A DNA stretch of 64,000 bases from Amorphophallus konjac (GCA_022559845.1 CM040120.1:169614334-169678333), one strand, 5' to 3'. Shown: positions 23,349 through 36,306, counted from the first letter of the stretch. Numbers and translations are program-made. The notes: generated by a model not told the origin, from the sequence alone.

Positions 23349-24278
23349 TTATCCAGGGTGTAACAGCCCCGGTCTCAGTAGCTCCAGTCCATGTAGCTCC
23401 TGGGCTAGCTCTCGGTAGTCGGCATATGTGGTTCCTGTCACCGGTGCTCTGTGAACTCTCAGTCCCATTATCCTTGCGACGTCCTCAAGCGTCGAGATCA
23501 TGTCCCCACGGGAAAAAGAAAGCTCTGCTGATAGGATCCCATCTCTCGTGCAGTGCATAGAGCAGTGTCGTATCTATCCTCATCACTTCAATGCTGAGCA
23601 GCTCCCCGAATCCCATCACTGCTAATATGTCTCTCTGATAATCCGGTAGTGCTAAGTAGACTGCGTGGACCTGCAGCCAAGAGATCTTGGTCCGCCGCTT
23701 CCCCTGCATACATTTCAAACATCCAAAATCAGTCATGCATATAGTTCATAGATCATACATTACATTGCATTTTAAACAAAAAACACTATGGTCCAGAATG
23801 GTCGCCCCTAGACCGTTTCCTCTACCCAAGCGGTCACCCATTGGACCGTCTGGCTTCCTAGCGGTCGCTTGAACGACCGCTAGGCACTCAACGACTGAGC
23901 ATTGTCTGCCTTGTTTCCCCAAGTTTGAAAAATGACCCTAAAGGCCGTTACATCATTCAAATGGGTCCCCAGACCCATTCCTACTCCATTTCCCACACAT
24001 GCATGGCTTAAAACAAAATAAAAAATGGGTTTTTAGGGATTTCGGCCTACCTCGAATGACCGTCGCCCGGTCGCCATCACCGGCGCGTCCTCCGCCGCAG
24101 GGTCCTCTTCATCGCCAGAGCCATCTCCCGGTCCTTTTTCAGTCATGGGAACGTCTTTCATCACCGGTTGGGCCGCCGGAGCTTCTTCCTCCACCGGTGG
24201 GTTCGTCACCGCCGTGGGTGGCATTTCCTCCTCTTCTATCCGCCATCGAAAACGCTTTAGAGCCCTCTTCTTTACCAT
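23349..24278 (-). pseudogene. Plant mobile domain (PMD/MAIN-like) gene, broken
   Basis: A two-exon model fits. Exon 1 is 24278-24051 (MVKKRALKRFRW..., acidic, Pro/Glu-rich, 76 codons) with donor GAG|GTAGGC. Exon 2 begins at 23703 after acceptor TATGCAG and keeps phase. Exon 2 carries PMD signatures: ALHERWDPISRAFFFPWG, then DMISTLEDVARIMGL and APVTGTTY. A loss of about two bases near 23510 separates FFFPWG from DMISTL into different frames, so this copy is broken. The domain is truncated near 23349. PMD proteins are known both as host silencing factors (MAIN family) and inside transposons; here the surroundings favour the transposon form. Confidence 0.7.
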
Positions 24279-26845
24279 TTTGGGGGTGGGGTGTAGGGAG
24301 TCGCGGTGGTCGCCGGTGGGTTGATTGCCGGAGTGGCCGGAATAGGGATTGAATAGGTTGAAACGAGATTAAGACGTATGGGAGAATGAAACGCCCATTC
24401 TATTTTTCTGAATTCGCTCAGAGCTAAGCGATCTATCGCCAGACCATTTGTTCCATCTTAGCGGTCTTCTTCTAGACCATTTTCCATCTTGGTCACCCTC
24501 CTCGAATAATGTGAACTGCCCTTGCCCAAGCGGTCTATTTCTAGACCGTCAGGGGTGCTTTGCGGTCCTTGACTTGACCGTTTGTCACAGCTGTGTGTTG
24601 ATTAGTTTGAAACAAAATATCTACTTGATTCTTGGCTCTATTTTGGTATATCATATTACTGCATCATGCTTATTCTATGGATAATTGTTCATGGCTAACC
24701 TTCTTATTGTCAAAAGCTTGAACGTCATCATCATAACACGTCATTGCATGCCAGGCAGGTAAGTCAGGTAAGTATCTCGATTCCTTGGTCCCTTAATGCA
24801 TTACTATATAGTATTTATGATATATTATCTCGAGAATAGGCTGGTCATTCATGTGTTCTGGGATCTGATGTTTCCCTCTAACAAAAACGATGATGATCTA
24901 GGTGCACATGTTTAATCGTTGGATAGGCCGTTAGGTTGGAAGAGTTGAGGGACGATGGTTCTATCTTTCACGTTGTGGTTGCAGATAGTATCTTGACCCT
25001 GATTTCTCCGGTCTAGCAATACTATTCTCGAGTATCTTGCTATTTTTATTCTTTCTTGGCATTCGTTTTCATGATTTCTTCTATTTTTGCTCAGCATGCA
25101 TCATACGCATCTTTTGAACATTCATGTGCCCTCATCTGTCTAAGGTGTCTTAGTAATGGTGGATAACTATGTATCGATGAGTAAGGAGAATCATTCCACT
25201 CTGGGTTGGAAGGTTTCCTTCGGTCTATTTGCTCGGTTTGGTTATCTGGAGATTCATGTCTGGAGTTTAATTGCTCGTCTCTTTACTTTTTCCGTTCGCT
25301 CCGATCGCCTATCAGCTGTGCATTCTAGTGAGGAGGTTGGTCATGATTTTAGTTCCCTTAGTTGTTAGTTCCTCCAGACATGTGTCATTTGGTTTGGCCG
25401 TTCCTTGTGATTGGTTCGAGATTTTTTGAAAGATTCCTATCGTTCGTTGGTTGAGGATGGGTGTCGGTTTACCTTAACGCCCGCTTTTCAGTCCACTCCG
25501 CTCCATTTCCGCTTCATCTCCATGTTCCATTTCACTTTCGCTTCACCTCCGCTCGCTCCCCTGTAAATAGGACGTTAATGAGGGGCATCTATTGACACCC
25601 GTTTTATGACCAATGAGTTGGGTCATCTCTTATTTATTTTTATGATGTCCCGAGTTGTTCACCTATTATTGGGTCATTTTTGGTCAATAGTTGGGCCTAT
25701 TTTATTGGTTAATCTCCCTGGTTGGGCCTAGATCCTTTGATTTCTCGTCATTACAGCTTATTGGGCCTGGATAAGGGCTAATAAGGATTTTATTGTGGAT
25801 TAAATCGGAGATTTATCGGTCTTTATTTCTTTTGCCACGTCTACTAGCCTAGCGGTCTATCGCACGACCGTTTGGCTTAGTTGGCTATCTTTTGCTAGAC
25901 CGTTTCGAAGTAGAGAGTCCTACTGGGTTTCTTTGATCTTATCTCTTTCTGGACGAATGAGCTTTGCGGTCTATCGCTAGACCGTTTCTTGAGCCTTGCG
26001 GTCTATTGCGAGACCGTTTGTGAAGACACAGAGTCCTGCTCTGTCTAATTTTCTCTGCTTCACCGTGGTCGAACTAGAGTCCTTGGTTTGTCGATTTCTC
26101 TCTAGATAGAGGCTCTCAGAACCTTCTGTTTGTTTCTATGGACTCTTGGGAGTATTATCCTCGAGGTTTATCTAGTTTCAGGCCTATTTTCGTGTCATTA
26201 TCCCTCCAACTCGAACCAAGGATTTGAGGGTCTATAAATAGAGCCCTTGACTTCATGGCTTGAGGAGGAGATGTCTGGAGCTTGCCACGAAGTGCTGCTG
26301 CGTTCTGGAGTGAGTTCTAGCCAAAGAGAATATGTTTCCACGTCCATAAGGCTTCTGGTCTAGGGAGTTTTAAGTTTCATTAGTTGTCTTTGTGTCTTTC
26401 TCTCTTGGTTTTGGTATTTCCTCTTTGCATCTTCATAGCATATTCCCTCTTCTTCTTTCTACGTTCTCTGCACTCACACCACGTTTTAAAACATCCTCCT
26501 ATATTTTCCACGCCCCACAGGGGTTAAAAATCCACCAACCCCCCAAGTATTCACCCTTCCTTTTATGCATTTTAGTTTAATTGCATTATAGATACTACAC
26601 TAGCTCAAGGGCTTATTGGGTCATTTATCTTTGTGTCTACACTCTTCTGCAGGTTTACAGGGTTCATTGCATGAGGCCCAGCTCTTCTGGTCGGCCAGGG
26701 GGGGTGGCGATTCAACGTTCCACTTTACTGTTCTGGGTGCCCTTGCGGTCTCTTCAAGGACCGTTTGCAGATCGTAGGTGGTCTATCGTAGGAACGTTTG
26801 TTGTCGTCTAGCGATCGTCTGTTAGACCGTTTTCCTTCCGCAGCA
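23790..26845. repeat. Dispersed GCGGTC...GACCGTTT palindromes
   Basis: About 15 copies of a 20-24 bp imperfect palindrome: GCGGTC, then 5-10 variable bases, then GACCGTTT. Clear copies are AGCGGTCGCTTGAACGACCG (near 23860), GCGGTCTATCGCTAGACCG (25965), GCGGTCTATTGCGAGACCG (26000) and GCGGTCTCTTCAAGGACCG (26742). Others lie near 23795, 23838, 24430, 24460, 24530, 24562, 25853, 25885, 26775 and 26810. They occur before and within the LTR-like region, and the sequence between them is unrelated. Confidence 0.75.
24360..25580. other. Internal remnant, no gene seen
   Basis: AT-rich, with several GCGGTC palindromes. No frame on either strand has coding support. It may be the 3' untranslated part of the element whose LTR starts near 25590. 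Confidence 0.35.
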
Positions 26846-27229
26846 CTTGGTTTTCTCTCTCCCGTGAGCGGGTGACTTCACTCGGCTCTTTCCAAGGTAC
26901 ATATTGCAGTTTTACTGTGTTATTTACCTTGGTGGCGATCACATCCTTCTTTATTTTGGCATTGTTCATTATCTTGCTTGTCTTCTTTTACTTTAGTTGC
27001 TCCACACCCCCCGTGTGTGTCTTCTCTTACTTTACTTGCTCCACGCTCACGGCGTGTGTTTTTTTTATTTCTCCTTTTTCATTTCTGCAATATTTGAGAT
27101 GACATGCCCACATGCTTCAATTTCATGTTGATTGCTTGAGTTAGTGCACTACTTGCTAACATCATATCATTCACCACACATCCATCACACACACTCTCAC
27201 ATACTCACAAGAAGAAATATTACAATCTA
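25590..27229 (+). repeat. LTR-like region with polypurine tract and TATA box
   Basis: AATGAGGGGCATCTATTGACACCC (25577-25600) resembles the polypurine tract and LTR start of plant gypsy elements. A good TATA box (TCTATAAATAGAGCCC, about 26230-26245) lies 640 bp inside, followed by a T/C-rich leader. The right end abuts the 5'-truncated copia B at about 27230. There is no second copy to confirm the ends. Confidence 0.45.
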
Positions 27230-27931
27230 CAATGACCTTGAGAGAACAGGTGATATGGCGACTAAGAGTCCTATGCCCGAAGGGCATTCCATAAATAGGC
27301 CTCCCTTTTTCACTAGGACGTTTCCTTACTGGAAAAACCGTATGCAGGTTTTCATTAAGGCCCAGGATCATGAGGTTTGGCGAGTTATTAGCAAAGGTCC
27401 GTTTGAGTTGCCTGAAGATGAAGACACATGGACCAATGAGCAGATTAGAAGATCAACATTGAACTGGGGTGCCAAGCGCATAATGTAATGCTCCCTTCAC
27501 CTAATAGAATTCTCAAGAGTGTCAACATGCACCACTGTAAAAGAGATATGGGACCGTCTTGAGGTAATATATGAAGGGACAACTCAGGTATGTGCAACTA
27601 AGGCAAATATGCTTGTTTCTGAATATGAAAAATTCAGAATGAAACCTAAAGAGTCTATTTCTGATATGTATGCCAGGCTAACCACGCTCACTAATGGCTT
27701 AACTGAGTTAGGTAAGACCTATTCCGAGCAGGAGATTGTGAGGAAGATACTCAGATCCCTAACTCCTGCATGGCATACGAAGGCAATCGTGGTTGAAGAA
27801 TCAAAAGACTTGGCTACCACCAAAGTTGAAGAGCTCATAGGGTCATTGATGACTTATGAGATGAACCTGAAGAACAAAGAGACTGAGATAAGTAAGAAGA
27901 AGCCCCTGGCTCTCAAAGTAGGGTCAAGTAC
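27230..27931 (+). pseudogene. Copia B gag, N-terminal part
   Basis: The frame starts at ATG 27258 and encodes the UBN2-type core of copia gag: PFFTRTFPYWKNRMQVFIK, EIWDRLEVIYEGTTQV, MYARLTTLTNGL, RKILRSLTPAWHTKAIVVEE. It is close to copia C gag (56598-57418). One in-frame TAA (27486-27488) replaces an expected Gln. The 5' LTR, primer site and leader are missing: homology to copia C starts only about 25 nt before the ATG. The frame is cut at 27931 by the CACTA insertion and resumes exactly at 47293. Confidence 0.85.
27929..27931. repeat. CACTA target site duplication, left
   Basis: TAC before CACTACCAG; matched by TAC at 47290-47292. Three-base duplications are the rule for CACTA elements. 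Removing the element and one TAC restores the copia B gag frame. Confidence 0.92.
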
Positions 27932-27961
27932 CACTACCAGAAAAAGCGGGATTTCAGACGG
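27932..27961 (+). repeat. CACTA terminal inverted repeat, left
   Basis: 30 bp starting CACTACCAGAAAA and ending TTTCAGACGG; one mismatch (ninth base, G against A) with the inverse of 47260-47289. Confidence 0.93.
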
Positions 27962-28475
27962 ACGTTATCTGTCTCAAATCCGTCGGAAAATCCGTCGCAA
28001 ACCATATTTGTAACGGAATTTCGACGGATTTAAGACGGGAATCGACCGTCTGAAATTCTTAGTCACAAATTTGTGACAGTTAATTTATCTGTCTGAAATT
28101 CCGTCTGAAATTAAGACAGAATAAATTTCGGTCACAAATTCCGTCTCAATTTCATACGATAAAATTTCCGTATGTAACTTTCCGTCTGAAATTATCCGTC
28201 TGACTTTCATACGGTTTTTAAGACGGATTTATAATCCGTTTTAATTACCGTCAGTAATCCGTCTGAAATATTGTCTGAAATCCGTCGCTATATCTGCCGA
28301 ATATTACGACGGATTACTTATTCGTCGTAACTACCGACGACGACTCCATATGCATATTCGTCCTAAATCCGTCGGTGTTTGAAACGGAAATAACGACGGA
28401 TATTAATTTCCGTCTGAAATGACCGTCGCTATTACAAACGGAAATAGCGACGGAGTGAAAATTCATCTGAAATCA
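27962..28475. repeat. CACTA left subterminal repeat region
   Basis: About 500 bp packed with short direct and inverted copies of CCGTCTGAAAT, GACGGATT and TCCGTCGTAA. In En/Spm such subterminal words bind the element's own DNA-binding protein and are needed for excision; that role here is by analogy. Confidence 0.85.
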
Positions 28476-28971
28476 AAAATATATATTTTTTAAATATTAC
28501 GTTTATTTATCTAATAAACCTATTAAAAAAAATTATTAGGAACCTACTGATAACCACAAAAAAAACTCAACATCAACGTACCAAATAAATAACCACCACC
28601 GAAAAAAACTCAACATCAACATAGATGTTCAAATAAATAAACACCATCAATAAAAAAATTCCACCATGCTGATCAAATAAATACAAAAAAAAACACATTA
28701 ACCCTGCTGATCCGTCTGAAAAACATAAAACAAATATCATTAAACATCAAGAAATATCTGGTACATCGTCAATATCCTCATCATCCATATCGTCACTGCC
28801 CTACTCATCTCCTCTGTCGCTGCCCGCAGAAGGATCCCCCTACATTAAAAAAATAATAACATTCATTTATAGATAAAAAAATTAGTGCGAAGAAATGAGC
28901 ATAAATATAAATCAAACATATCAAATTGATAACTGCAGATTTTATAGATCAACTACTAGCTTGAAACAATA

Positions 28972-31900
28972 TTTAGACCCCCGGACCCGACTTGGTAGTT
29001 CATCTAAGTGTATTTTAAAACTGAACTTTGAGCGCCGAGCTCAAACCGGGCATCCGATTTAGATTCCGTCAGTTCTGACAAGTCACTTTCATCTCCCCCG
29101 TCGCGTTGGAATGATCGGCACGGCCGTCCGACTTGTATTTCAAGTTTTTGACCCCCGGACCTGACCTGATAGTTCATTTAAACTAAGTGTATTTTAAAAC
29201 TGAACTTTGAGCGCCGAGCTCAAACCGGGCATCCGATTTGGATTCCGTCAGTTCTGACAAGTCACTTTCATCTCCCCGGTCGTGTTGGAATGATCGGCAC
29301 GACCGTCCGATCGGTATTTCCAATTTTAGACCGCCGGACCCGACCTGGCAGTTCATTTAAACTAAGTGTATTTTAAAACTGAACTTTGAGCGCCGAGCTC
29401 AAACCGGACATCCGATTTAGATTCCGCCAGTTCTGACAAGTCACTTTCATCTCCCCGGTCGCGTTGGAATGATCGGCATGGCCGTCCGACCAGTATTTCC
29501 AATTTTAGACCCCCGGACCCGACCTGATAGTTCATTTAAACTAAGTGTATTTTAAAACTGAACTTTGAGCGCCGAGCTCAAACCGGACATCCGATTTGGA
29601 TTCCGTCAGTTCTGACAAGTCACTTTCATCTCCCTGGTCGTGTTGGAATGATCGGCACGGCCGTCCGATCGGTATTTCCAATTTTAGACCCCCGGACCCG
29701 ACCTGGTAGTTCATTTAAACTAAGTGTATTTTAAAACTGAACTTTGAGCGCCGAGCTCAAACCGGACATCCGATTTGGATTCTGCCAGTTCTGACAAGTC
29801 ACTTTCATCTCCCCGGTCGTGTTGGAATGATCGGCACCGGCCGTCCGACCAGTATTTCCAATTTAAGACCCCCGGACCCGACCTGATAGTTCATTTAAAC
29901 TAAGTGTATTTTAAAACTGAACTTTGAGCGCCGAGCTCAAACCGGACATCCGATTTGGATTCCGTCAGTTCTGACAAGTCACTTTCATCTCCCTAGTCGT
30001 GTTGGAATGATCGGCACGGCCGTCCGACTGGTATTTCCAATTTTAGACCCCCGGACCCGACCTGGTAGTTCATTTAAACTAAGTGTATTTTAAAACTGAA
30101 CTTTGAGCGCCGAGCTCAAACCGGGCATCCGATTCGGATTCCGCCAGTTTTGACAAGTCACTTTCATCTCCCCGGTCGCGTTGGAATGATCGGCACGGCC
30201 GTCCGACCGGTATTTCCAATTTTAGACCCCCGGACCCGACCTGATAGTTCATTTAAACTAAGTGTATTTTAAAACTGAACTTTGAGCGCCGAGCTCAAAC
30301 CGGACATCCGATTTGGATTCTGTCAGTTCTGAAATGTCACTTTCATCTCCCTGGTCGTGTTGGAATGATTGGCACGACCGTCCGACCGGTATTTCCAATT
30401 TTAGACCCCCGGACCCGACCTGGTAGTTCATTTAAACTAAGTGTATTTTAAAACTGAACTTTGAGCGCCGAGCTCAAACCGGGCATCCGATTTGGATTCC
30501 GTCAGTTCTGACAAGTCACTTTCATCTCCTCGGTCGCGTTGGAAGGATCGGCACGGCCGTCCGATCGGTATTTCCAATTTTAGACCCCCGGACCCGACCT
30601 GATAGTTCATTTAAACTAAGTGTATTTTAAAACTGAACTTTGAGCGCCGAGCTCAAACCGGACATCCGATTTGGATTCCGTCAGTTCTGACAAGTCACTT
30701 TCATCTCCTCGGTCGTGTTGGAATGATCGGCACGGCCGTCCGACCGGTATTTCCAATTTTAGACCCCCGGACCCGACCTGATAGTTCATTTAAACTAAGT
30801 GTATTTTAAAACTGAACTTTGAGCGCCGAGCTCAAACCGGACATCCGATTTGGATTCCGTCAGTTCTGACAAGTCACTTTCATCTCTCCGGTACTGTTGG
30901 AATGATCGGCATGGCCGTCCAACCGGTATTTCCAATTTTAGACCCCCGGACCCGACCTGGTAGTTCATTTAAACTAAGTGTATTTTAAAACTGAACTTTG
31001 AGCGCCGAGCTCAAACCGGGCATCCGATTTGGATTCCGCCAGTTCTGACAAGTCACTTTCATCTCCCCGGTCGCGTTGGAATGATCGGCACGGCCGTCCG
31101 ACCGATATTTCCAATTTTAGACCCTCGGACCCGACCTGATAGTTCATTTAAACTAAGTGTATTTTAAAACTGAACTTTGAGCGCCGAGCTCAAACCGGAC
31201 ATCCGATTTGGATTCCGTCAGTTCTGACAAGTCACTTTCATCTCCCTGGTCGTGTTGGAATGATCGGCACGGCCGTCCGACCGGTATTTCCAATTTTAGA
31301 CCCCCGGACCCGACCTGGTAGTTCATTTAAACTAAGTGTATTTTAAAACTGAACTTTGAGCGCCGAGCTCAAACCGGGCATCCGATTTAGATTCCGCCAG
31401 TTCTAACAAGTCACTTTCATCTCCCCGGTCGCGTTGGAATGATCAGCATGGCCGTCCGACCGGTATTTCCAATTTTAGACCCCCGGACCCGACCTGATAG
31501 TTCATTTAAACTAAGTGTAATTTAAAACTGAACTTTGAGCGCCGAGCTCAAACCGGACATCCGATTTGGATTCCGTTAGTTCTGACAAGTCACTTTCATC
31601 TCCCCGGTCGTGTTGGAATAATCGGCACGGCCGTGCGACCGGTATTTCCAATTTTAGACCCCCGGACCCGACCTGATAGTTCATTTAAACTAAGTGTATT
31701 TTAAAACTGAACTTTGAGCGCCGAGCTCAAACCGGACATCGATTTGGATTCCGTCAGTTCCGACAAGTCACTTTCATCTCCCCGGTAGTGTTGGAATGAT
31801 CGGCACGGCCGTCCGACCGGTATTTCCAATTTTAGACCCCCGGACCCGACCTGATAGTTCATTTAAACTAAGTGTATTTTAAAACTGAACTTTGAGCGCC

Positions 31901-34710
31901 GAGCTCAAACCGGGCATCCGATTTGGATTCCGTCAGTTCTGACAAGTCACTTTCATCTCCCCGGTCGTGTTGGAATGATCGGCACGGCCGTCCGACCGGT
32001 ATTTCCAATTTTAGACCGCCGGACCCGACCTGGCAGTTCATTTAAACTAAGTGTATTTTAAAACTGAACTTTGAGCGCCGAGCTCAAACCGGACATCCGA
32101 TTTAGATTCCGCCAGTTCTGACAAGTCACTTTCATCTCCCCGGTCGCGTTGGAATGATCGGCATGGCCGTCCGACCAGTATTTCCAATTTTAGACCCCCG
32201 GACCCGACCTGATAGTTCATTTAAACTAAGTGTATTTTAAAACTGAACTTTGAGCGCCGAGCTCAAACCGGACATCCGATTTGGATTCCGTCAGTTCTGA
32301 CAAGTCACTTTCATCTCCCTGGTCGTGTTGGAATGATCGGCACGGCCGTCCGACCGGTATGTCCAATTTTAGACCCCCGGACCCGACCTGGTAGTTCATT
32401 TAAACTAAGTGTATTTTAAAACTGAACTTTGAGCGCCGAGCTCAAATCGGACATCCGATTTGGATTCTGCCAGTTCTGACAAGTCACTTTCATCTCCCCG
32501 GTCGCGTTGGAATGATCGGCACGGCCGTCCGACCAGTATTTCCAATTTTAGACCCCCGGACCCGACCTGATAGTTCATTTAAACTAAGTGTATTTTAAAA
32601 CTGAACTTTGAGCGCCGAGCTCAAACCGGACATCCGATTTGGATTCCGTCAGTTCTGACAAGTCACTTTCATCTCCCTGGTCGTGTTGGAATGATCGGCA
32701 CGGCCGTCCGACTGGTATTTCCAATTTTAGACCCCCGGACCCGACCTGGTAGTTCATTTAAACTAAGTGTATTTTAAAACTGAACTTTGAGCGCCGAGCT
32801 CAAACCGGGCATCCGATTTGGATTCCGCCAGTTCTGACAAGTCACTTTCATCTCCCCGGTCGCGTTGGAATGATCGGCACGGCCGTCCGACCGGTATTTC
32901 CAATTTTAGACCCCCGGACCCGACCTGATAGTTCATTTAAACTAAGTGTATTTTAAAACTGAACTTTGAGCGCCGAGCTCAAACCGGACATCCGATTTGG
33001 ATTCTGTCAGTTCTGAAAAGTCACTTTCATCTCCCTGGTCGTGTTGGAATGATCGGCACGACCGTCCGACCGGTATTTCCAATTTTAGACCCCCGGACCC
33101 GACCTGGTAGTTCATTTAAACTAAGTGTATTTTAAAACTGAACTTTGAGCGCCGAGCTCAAACCGGGCATCCGATTTGGATTCCGTCAGTTCTGACAAGT
33201 CACTTTCATCTCCTCGGTCGCGTTGGAAGGATCGGCACGGCCGTCCGATCGGTATTTCCAATTTTAGACCCCCGGACCCGACCTGATAGTTCATTTAAAC
33301 TAAGTGTATTTTAAAACTGAACTTTGAGCGCCGAGCTCAAACCGGACATCCGATTTGGATTCCGTCAGTTCTGACAAGTCACTTTCATCTCCCCGGTCGT
33401 GTTGGAATGATCGGCACGGCCGTCCGACCGGTATTTCCAATTTTAGACCCCCGGACCCGACCTGATAGTTCATTTAAACTAAGTGTATTTTAAAACTGAA
33501 CTTTGAGCGCCGAGCTCAAACCGGACATCCGATTTGGATTCCGTCAGTTCTGACAAGTCACTTTCATCTCTTCGGTAGTGTTGGAATGATCGGCATGGCC
33601 GTCCAACCGGTATTTCCAATTTTAGACCCCCGGACCCGACCTGGTAGTTCATTTAAACTAAGTGTATTTTAAAACTGAACTTTGAGCGCCGAGCTCAAAC
33701 CGGGCATCCGATTTGGATTCCGCCAGTTCTGACAAGTCACTTTCATCTCCCCGGTCGCGTTGGAATGATCGGCACGGCCGTCCGATCGGTATTTCCAATT
33801 TTAGACCCTCGGACCCGACCTGATAGTTCATTTAAACTAAGTGTATTTTAAAACTGAACTTTGAGCGCCGAGCTCAAACCGGACATCCGATTTGGATTCC
33901 GTCAGTTCTGACAAGTCACTTTCATCTCCCTGGTCGTGTTGGAATGATCGGCATGGCCGTCCGACCGGTATTTCCAATTTTAGACCCCCGGACCCGACCT
34001 GGCAGTTCATTTAAACTAAGTGTATTTTAAAACTGAACTTTGAGCGCCGAGCTCAAATCGGGCATCCGATTTAGATTCCGCCAGTTCTGACAAGTCACTT
34101 TCATCTCCCTGGTCACGTTGGAATGATCGGCATGGCCGTCTGACCGGTATTTCCAATTTTAGACCCCCGGACCCGACCTGATAGTTCATTTAAACTAAGT
34201 GTAATTTAAAACTAAACTTTGAGCGCCGAGCTCAAACCGGACATCCGATTTGGATTCCGTCAGTTCTGACAAGTCACTTTCATCTCCCCGGTCGTGTTGG
34301 AATAATCGGCACGGCCGTCCGACCGGTATTTCCAATTTTAGACCCCCGGACCGGACCTGATAGTTCATTTAAACTAAGTGTATTTTAAAACTGAACTTTG
34401 AGCGCCGAGCTCAAACCGGACATCCGATTTGGATTCCGTCAGTTCCGACAAGTCACTTTCATCTCCCCGGTAGTGTTGGAATGATCGGCACGGCCGTCCG
34501 ACCGGTATTTCCAATTTTAGACCCCCGGACCCGACCTGGTAGTTCATTTAAACTAAGTGTATTTTAAAACTGAACTTTGAGCGCCGAGCTCAAACCGGAC
34601 ATCCGATTTGGATTCCGTCAGTTCTGACAAGTCACTATCATCTCCCCGGTAGTGTGGGAATGATCGGCACGGCCGTCCGGCCGGTATTTCAAGTTTTAGA
34701 CCCCCGGCCC
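28972..34710. repeat. 179-bp satellite, 32 monomers, two 15-mer higher-order repeats
   Basis: Tandem monomers of about 179 bp run from about 28983 to 34705, wholly inside the last intron of the TNP1-type gene. Each monomer has a GGACCCGACCTG start, a TTTGAGCGCCGAGCTCAAA hairpin and a GGCCGTCCGACCGG stretch. Marker variants (GGGC/GGAC, GCG/GTG, GGTAG/GATAG, 'CCGCCGG', 'TAATTTAAAAC', 'GGAAGGATC', 'CCAACCGG') recur in the same order with an offset of 2,685 bp. For example, the GGACCCGACCTGGCAG variant is at 29336 and 32021. That equals 15 monomers. The first monomer (28983) is about 5 bp shorter; the outermost two share a TTTCAAGTTTT variant. Confidence 0.93.
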
Positions 34711-34808
34711 CCGGATTTTCTTAATTCTTCTGAAGTAAATGAGTTTTAAAATTAATAATGAACATAATTGAGTAATTCCATCAAAATAAAAATATAGTAA
34801 ACACTCAC

Positions 34809-35219
34809 CTGTGTGGGCTGTGGTGTGGTGGTGGTTGATTTCTGAGGGACCATTCCGCTCTGGGAGGGGAGGCCACTAATTGCCTGCAAGAATACTGACA
34901 CTTGGCTAGAGATCTCTTGCTGGAAATGCTGCTGCTGCCGCTGCATATCAGAAATCTACGATCGGACCATGTCCATCATGTCGCTGGCAGAAGCGCTGGG
35001 GGCAACGGAAGGTATAGTGAAGGCACTGCCACTGGAAGAAGTATAGCTAGAACTCGCACACGCTGATGTCACCGCGCTTGCGTCTAGGCTCTCCCCAAAA
35101 CCATATAGTCGGCCTTTCTTCGGTACGCCAGTTGCTGCCACCCACTCCACCGGATCGAACTCCGACTGCTGCGTGTCTCCCTCCCCGTACTTCTCTGTCA
35201 CTGCTTTGCTATATGTTTC
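34809..35219 (-). CDS. TNP1-type exon 13 (donor of the satellite-filled intron)
   Basis: 137 codons in phase 0. Acceptor TTTGTAG|GAAACA at 35219; donor ACACAG|GTGAGT at 34809, a near-consensus site. It encodes EFDPVEWVAATGVPKKGRLYG, a Ser/Ala stretch and a Gln-rich segment. The next exon in phase is 28839-28747, so the intron between them is 5,969 nt and holds the satellite. Confidence 0.7.
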
Positions 35220-36306
35220 CTACAAATTGAATAAAATAACTAGTCAATTTCATATGAATTACATGCCAATTTAAATGAACGGTACAAGTTACATATGTAG
35301 ATAAACTTACCGCTGCTGACTTAGCTGTGTCACTCACAAAATCATTAGTCCCCTTCTTTTTGTGTGTTCTGTCGAACACCTCGAGGAACGACGGAGGTCG
35401 ATTAAGCTCCACAGCCTGTTATACAATTCATAGTAAAAAAAAAGTCAAATATTGGGATAAATTGTAAGAAGATAAATTGGTATATTACTTACCAATTTTT
35501 GTTTATGAGCCGCATAAGAGATGGACCCACTCGTATGCAAATTTGAACCTGGTTTTGACGTCCTGTTTGCTTTGGCTTTTTCGGACTTTTCTATCCACTT
35601 GGGGTCGGCAAAATGGTCACAAGATATCTCCCAATCCTCCTGCCTCATCCATAGAGGGCGATGCGCCTTCCACAATTGTCGGTCTTCACTCCCCCCACTC
35701 AATTTTTTAGCGTGTGCTCGGGCCTCATGTATTCTCCTCTTGTAACTTGAGAGCATAGTAGACTCCCAGGCACGACGACATCTCGCCGCGTCATGTCCAC
35801 ATGTGAATTGAAAAGACCGCTGTAAAGCAATTGCTTTTCACACTTAGTATAAAGTTGTAAATTGACTTTGGGAAATACTTGAATTAAATGACGTAATTAC
35901 TTACTAAGAACATGTTGTACAATGAATCGCGGACGGACATCGGAAAATCTCTGAAAGTCGAAGCTGCCCCGGGCACATGTGCCAACATGAGTTCGGTGGA
36001 ATGATGGACAGCGCTATGGGGTTCAAATTTCATACTGCAATTGCAAATGTCAAAATATTCATATTAGACAGTTGAGGGCTAATTAATGTAATATAACCTT
36101 ATAGATTTACCCGGATACCCAACACGGGCGACGTCTATGATGGGTCGTGCCTCCCTCGTGACAACTGCCGACATCGTCAAGGGGCTGACTGGTGGGGGTG
36201 GGCCCTGTACAAGTGGGAGGTGGTGGGAGGGCACTGAGACCTGCAAGAATTTATTGTCATGTGGAGTGATACATATACTGTGAACATATAATTAAAATAT
36301 ACATAC

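Noticed and set aside
28972..34710. Reading the satellite as a centromere
   Set aside because: The array is wholly inside one intron of one CACTA element. Monomer length and higher-order structure alone do not show centromere identity.
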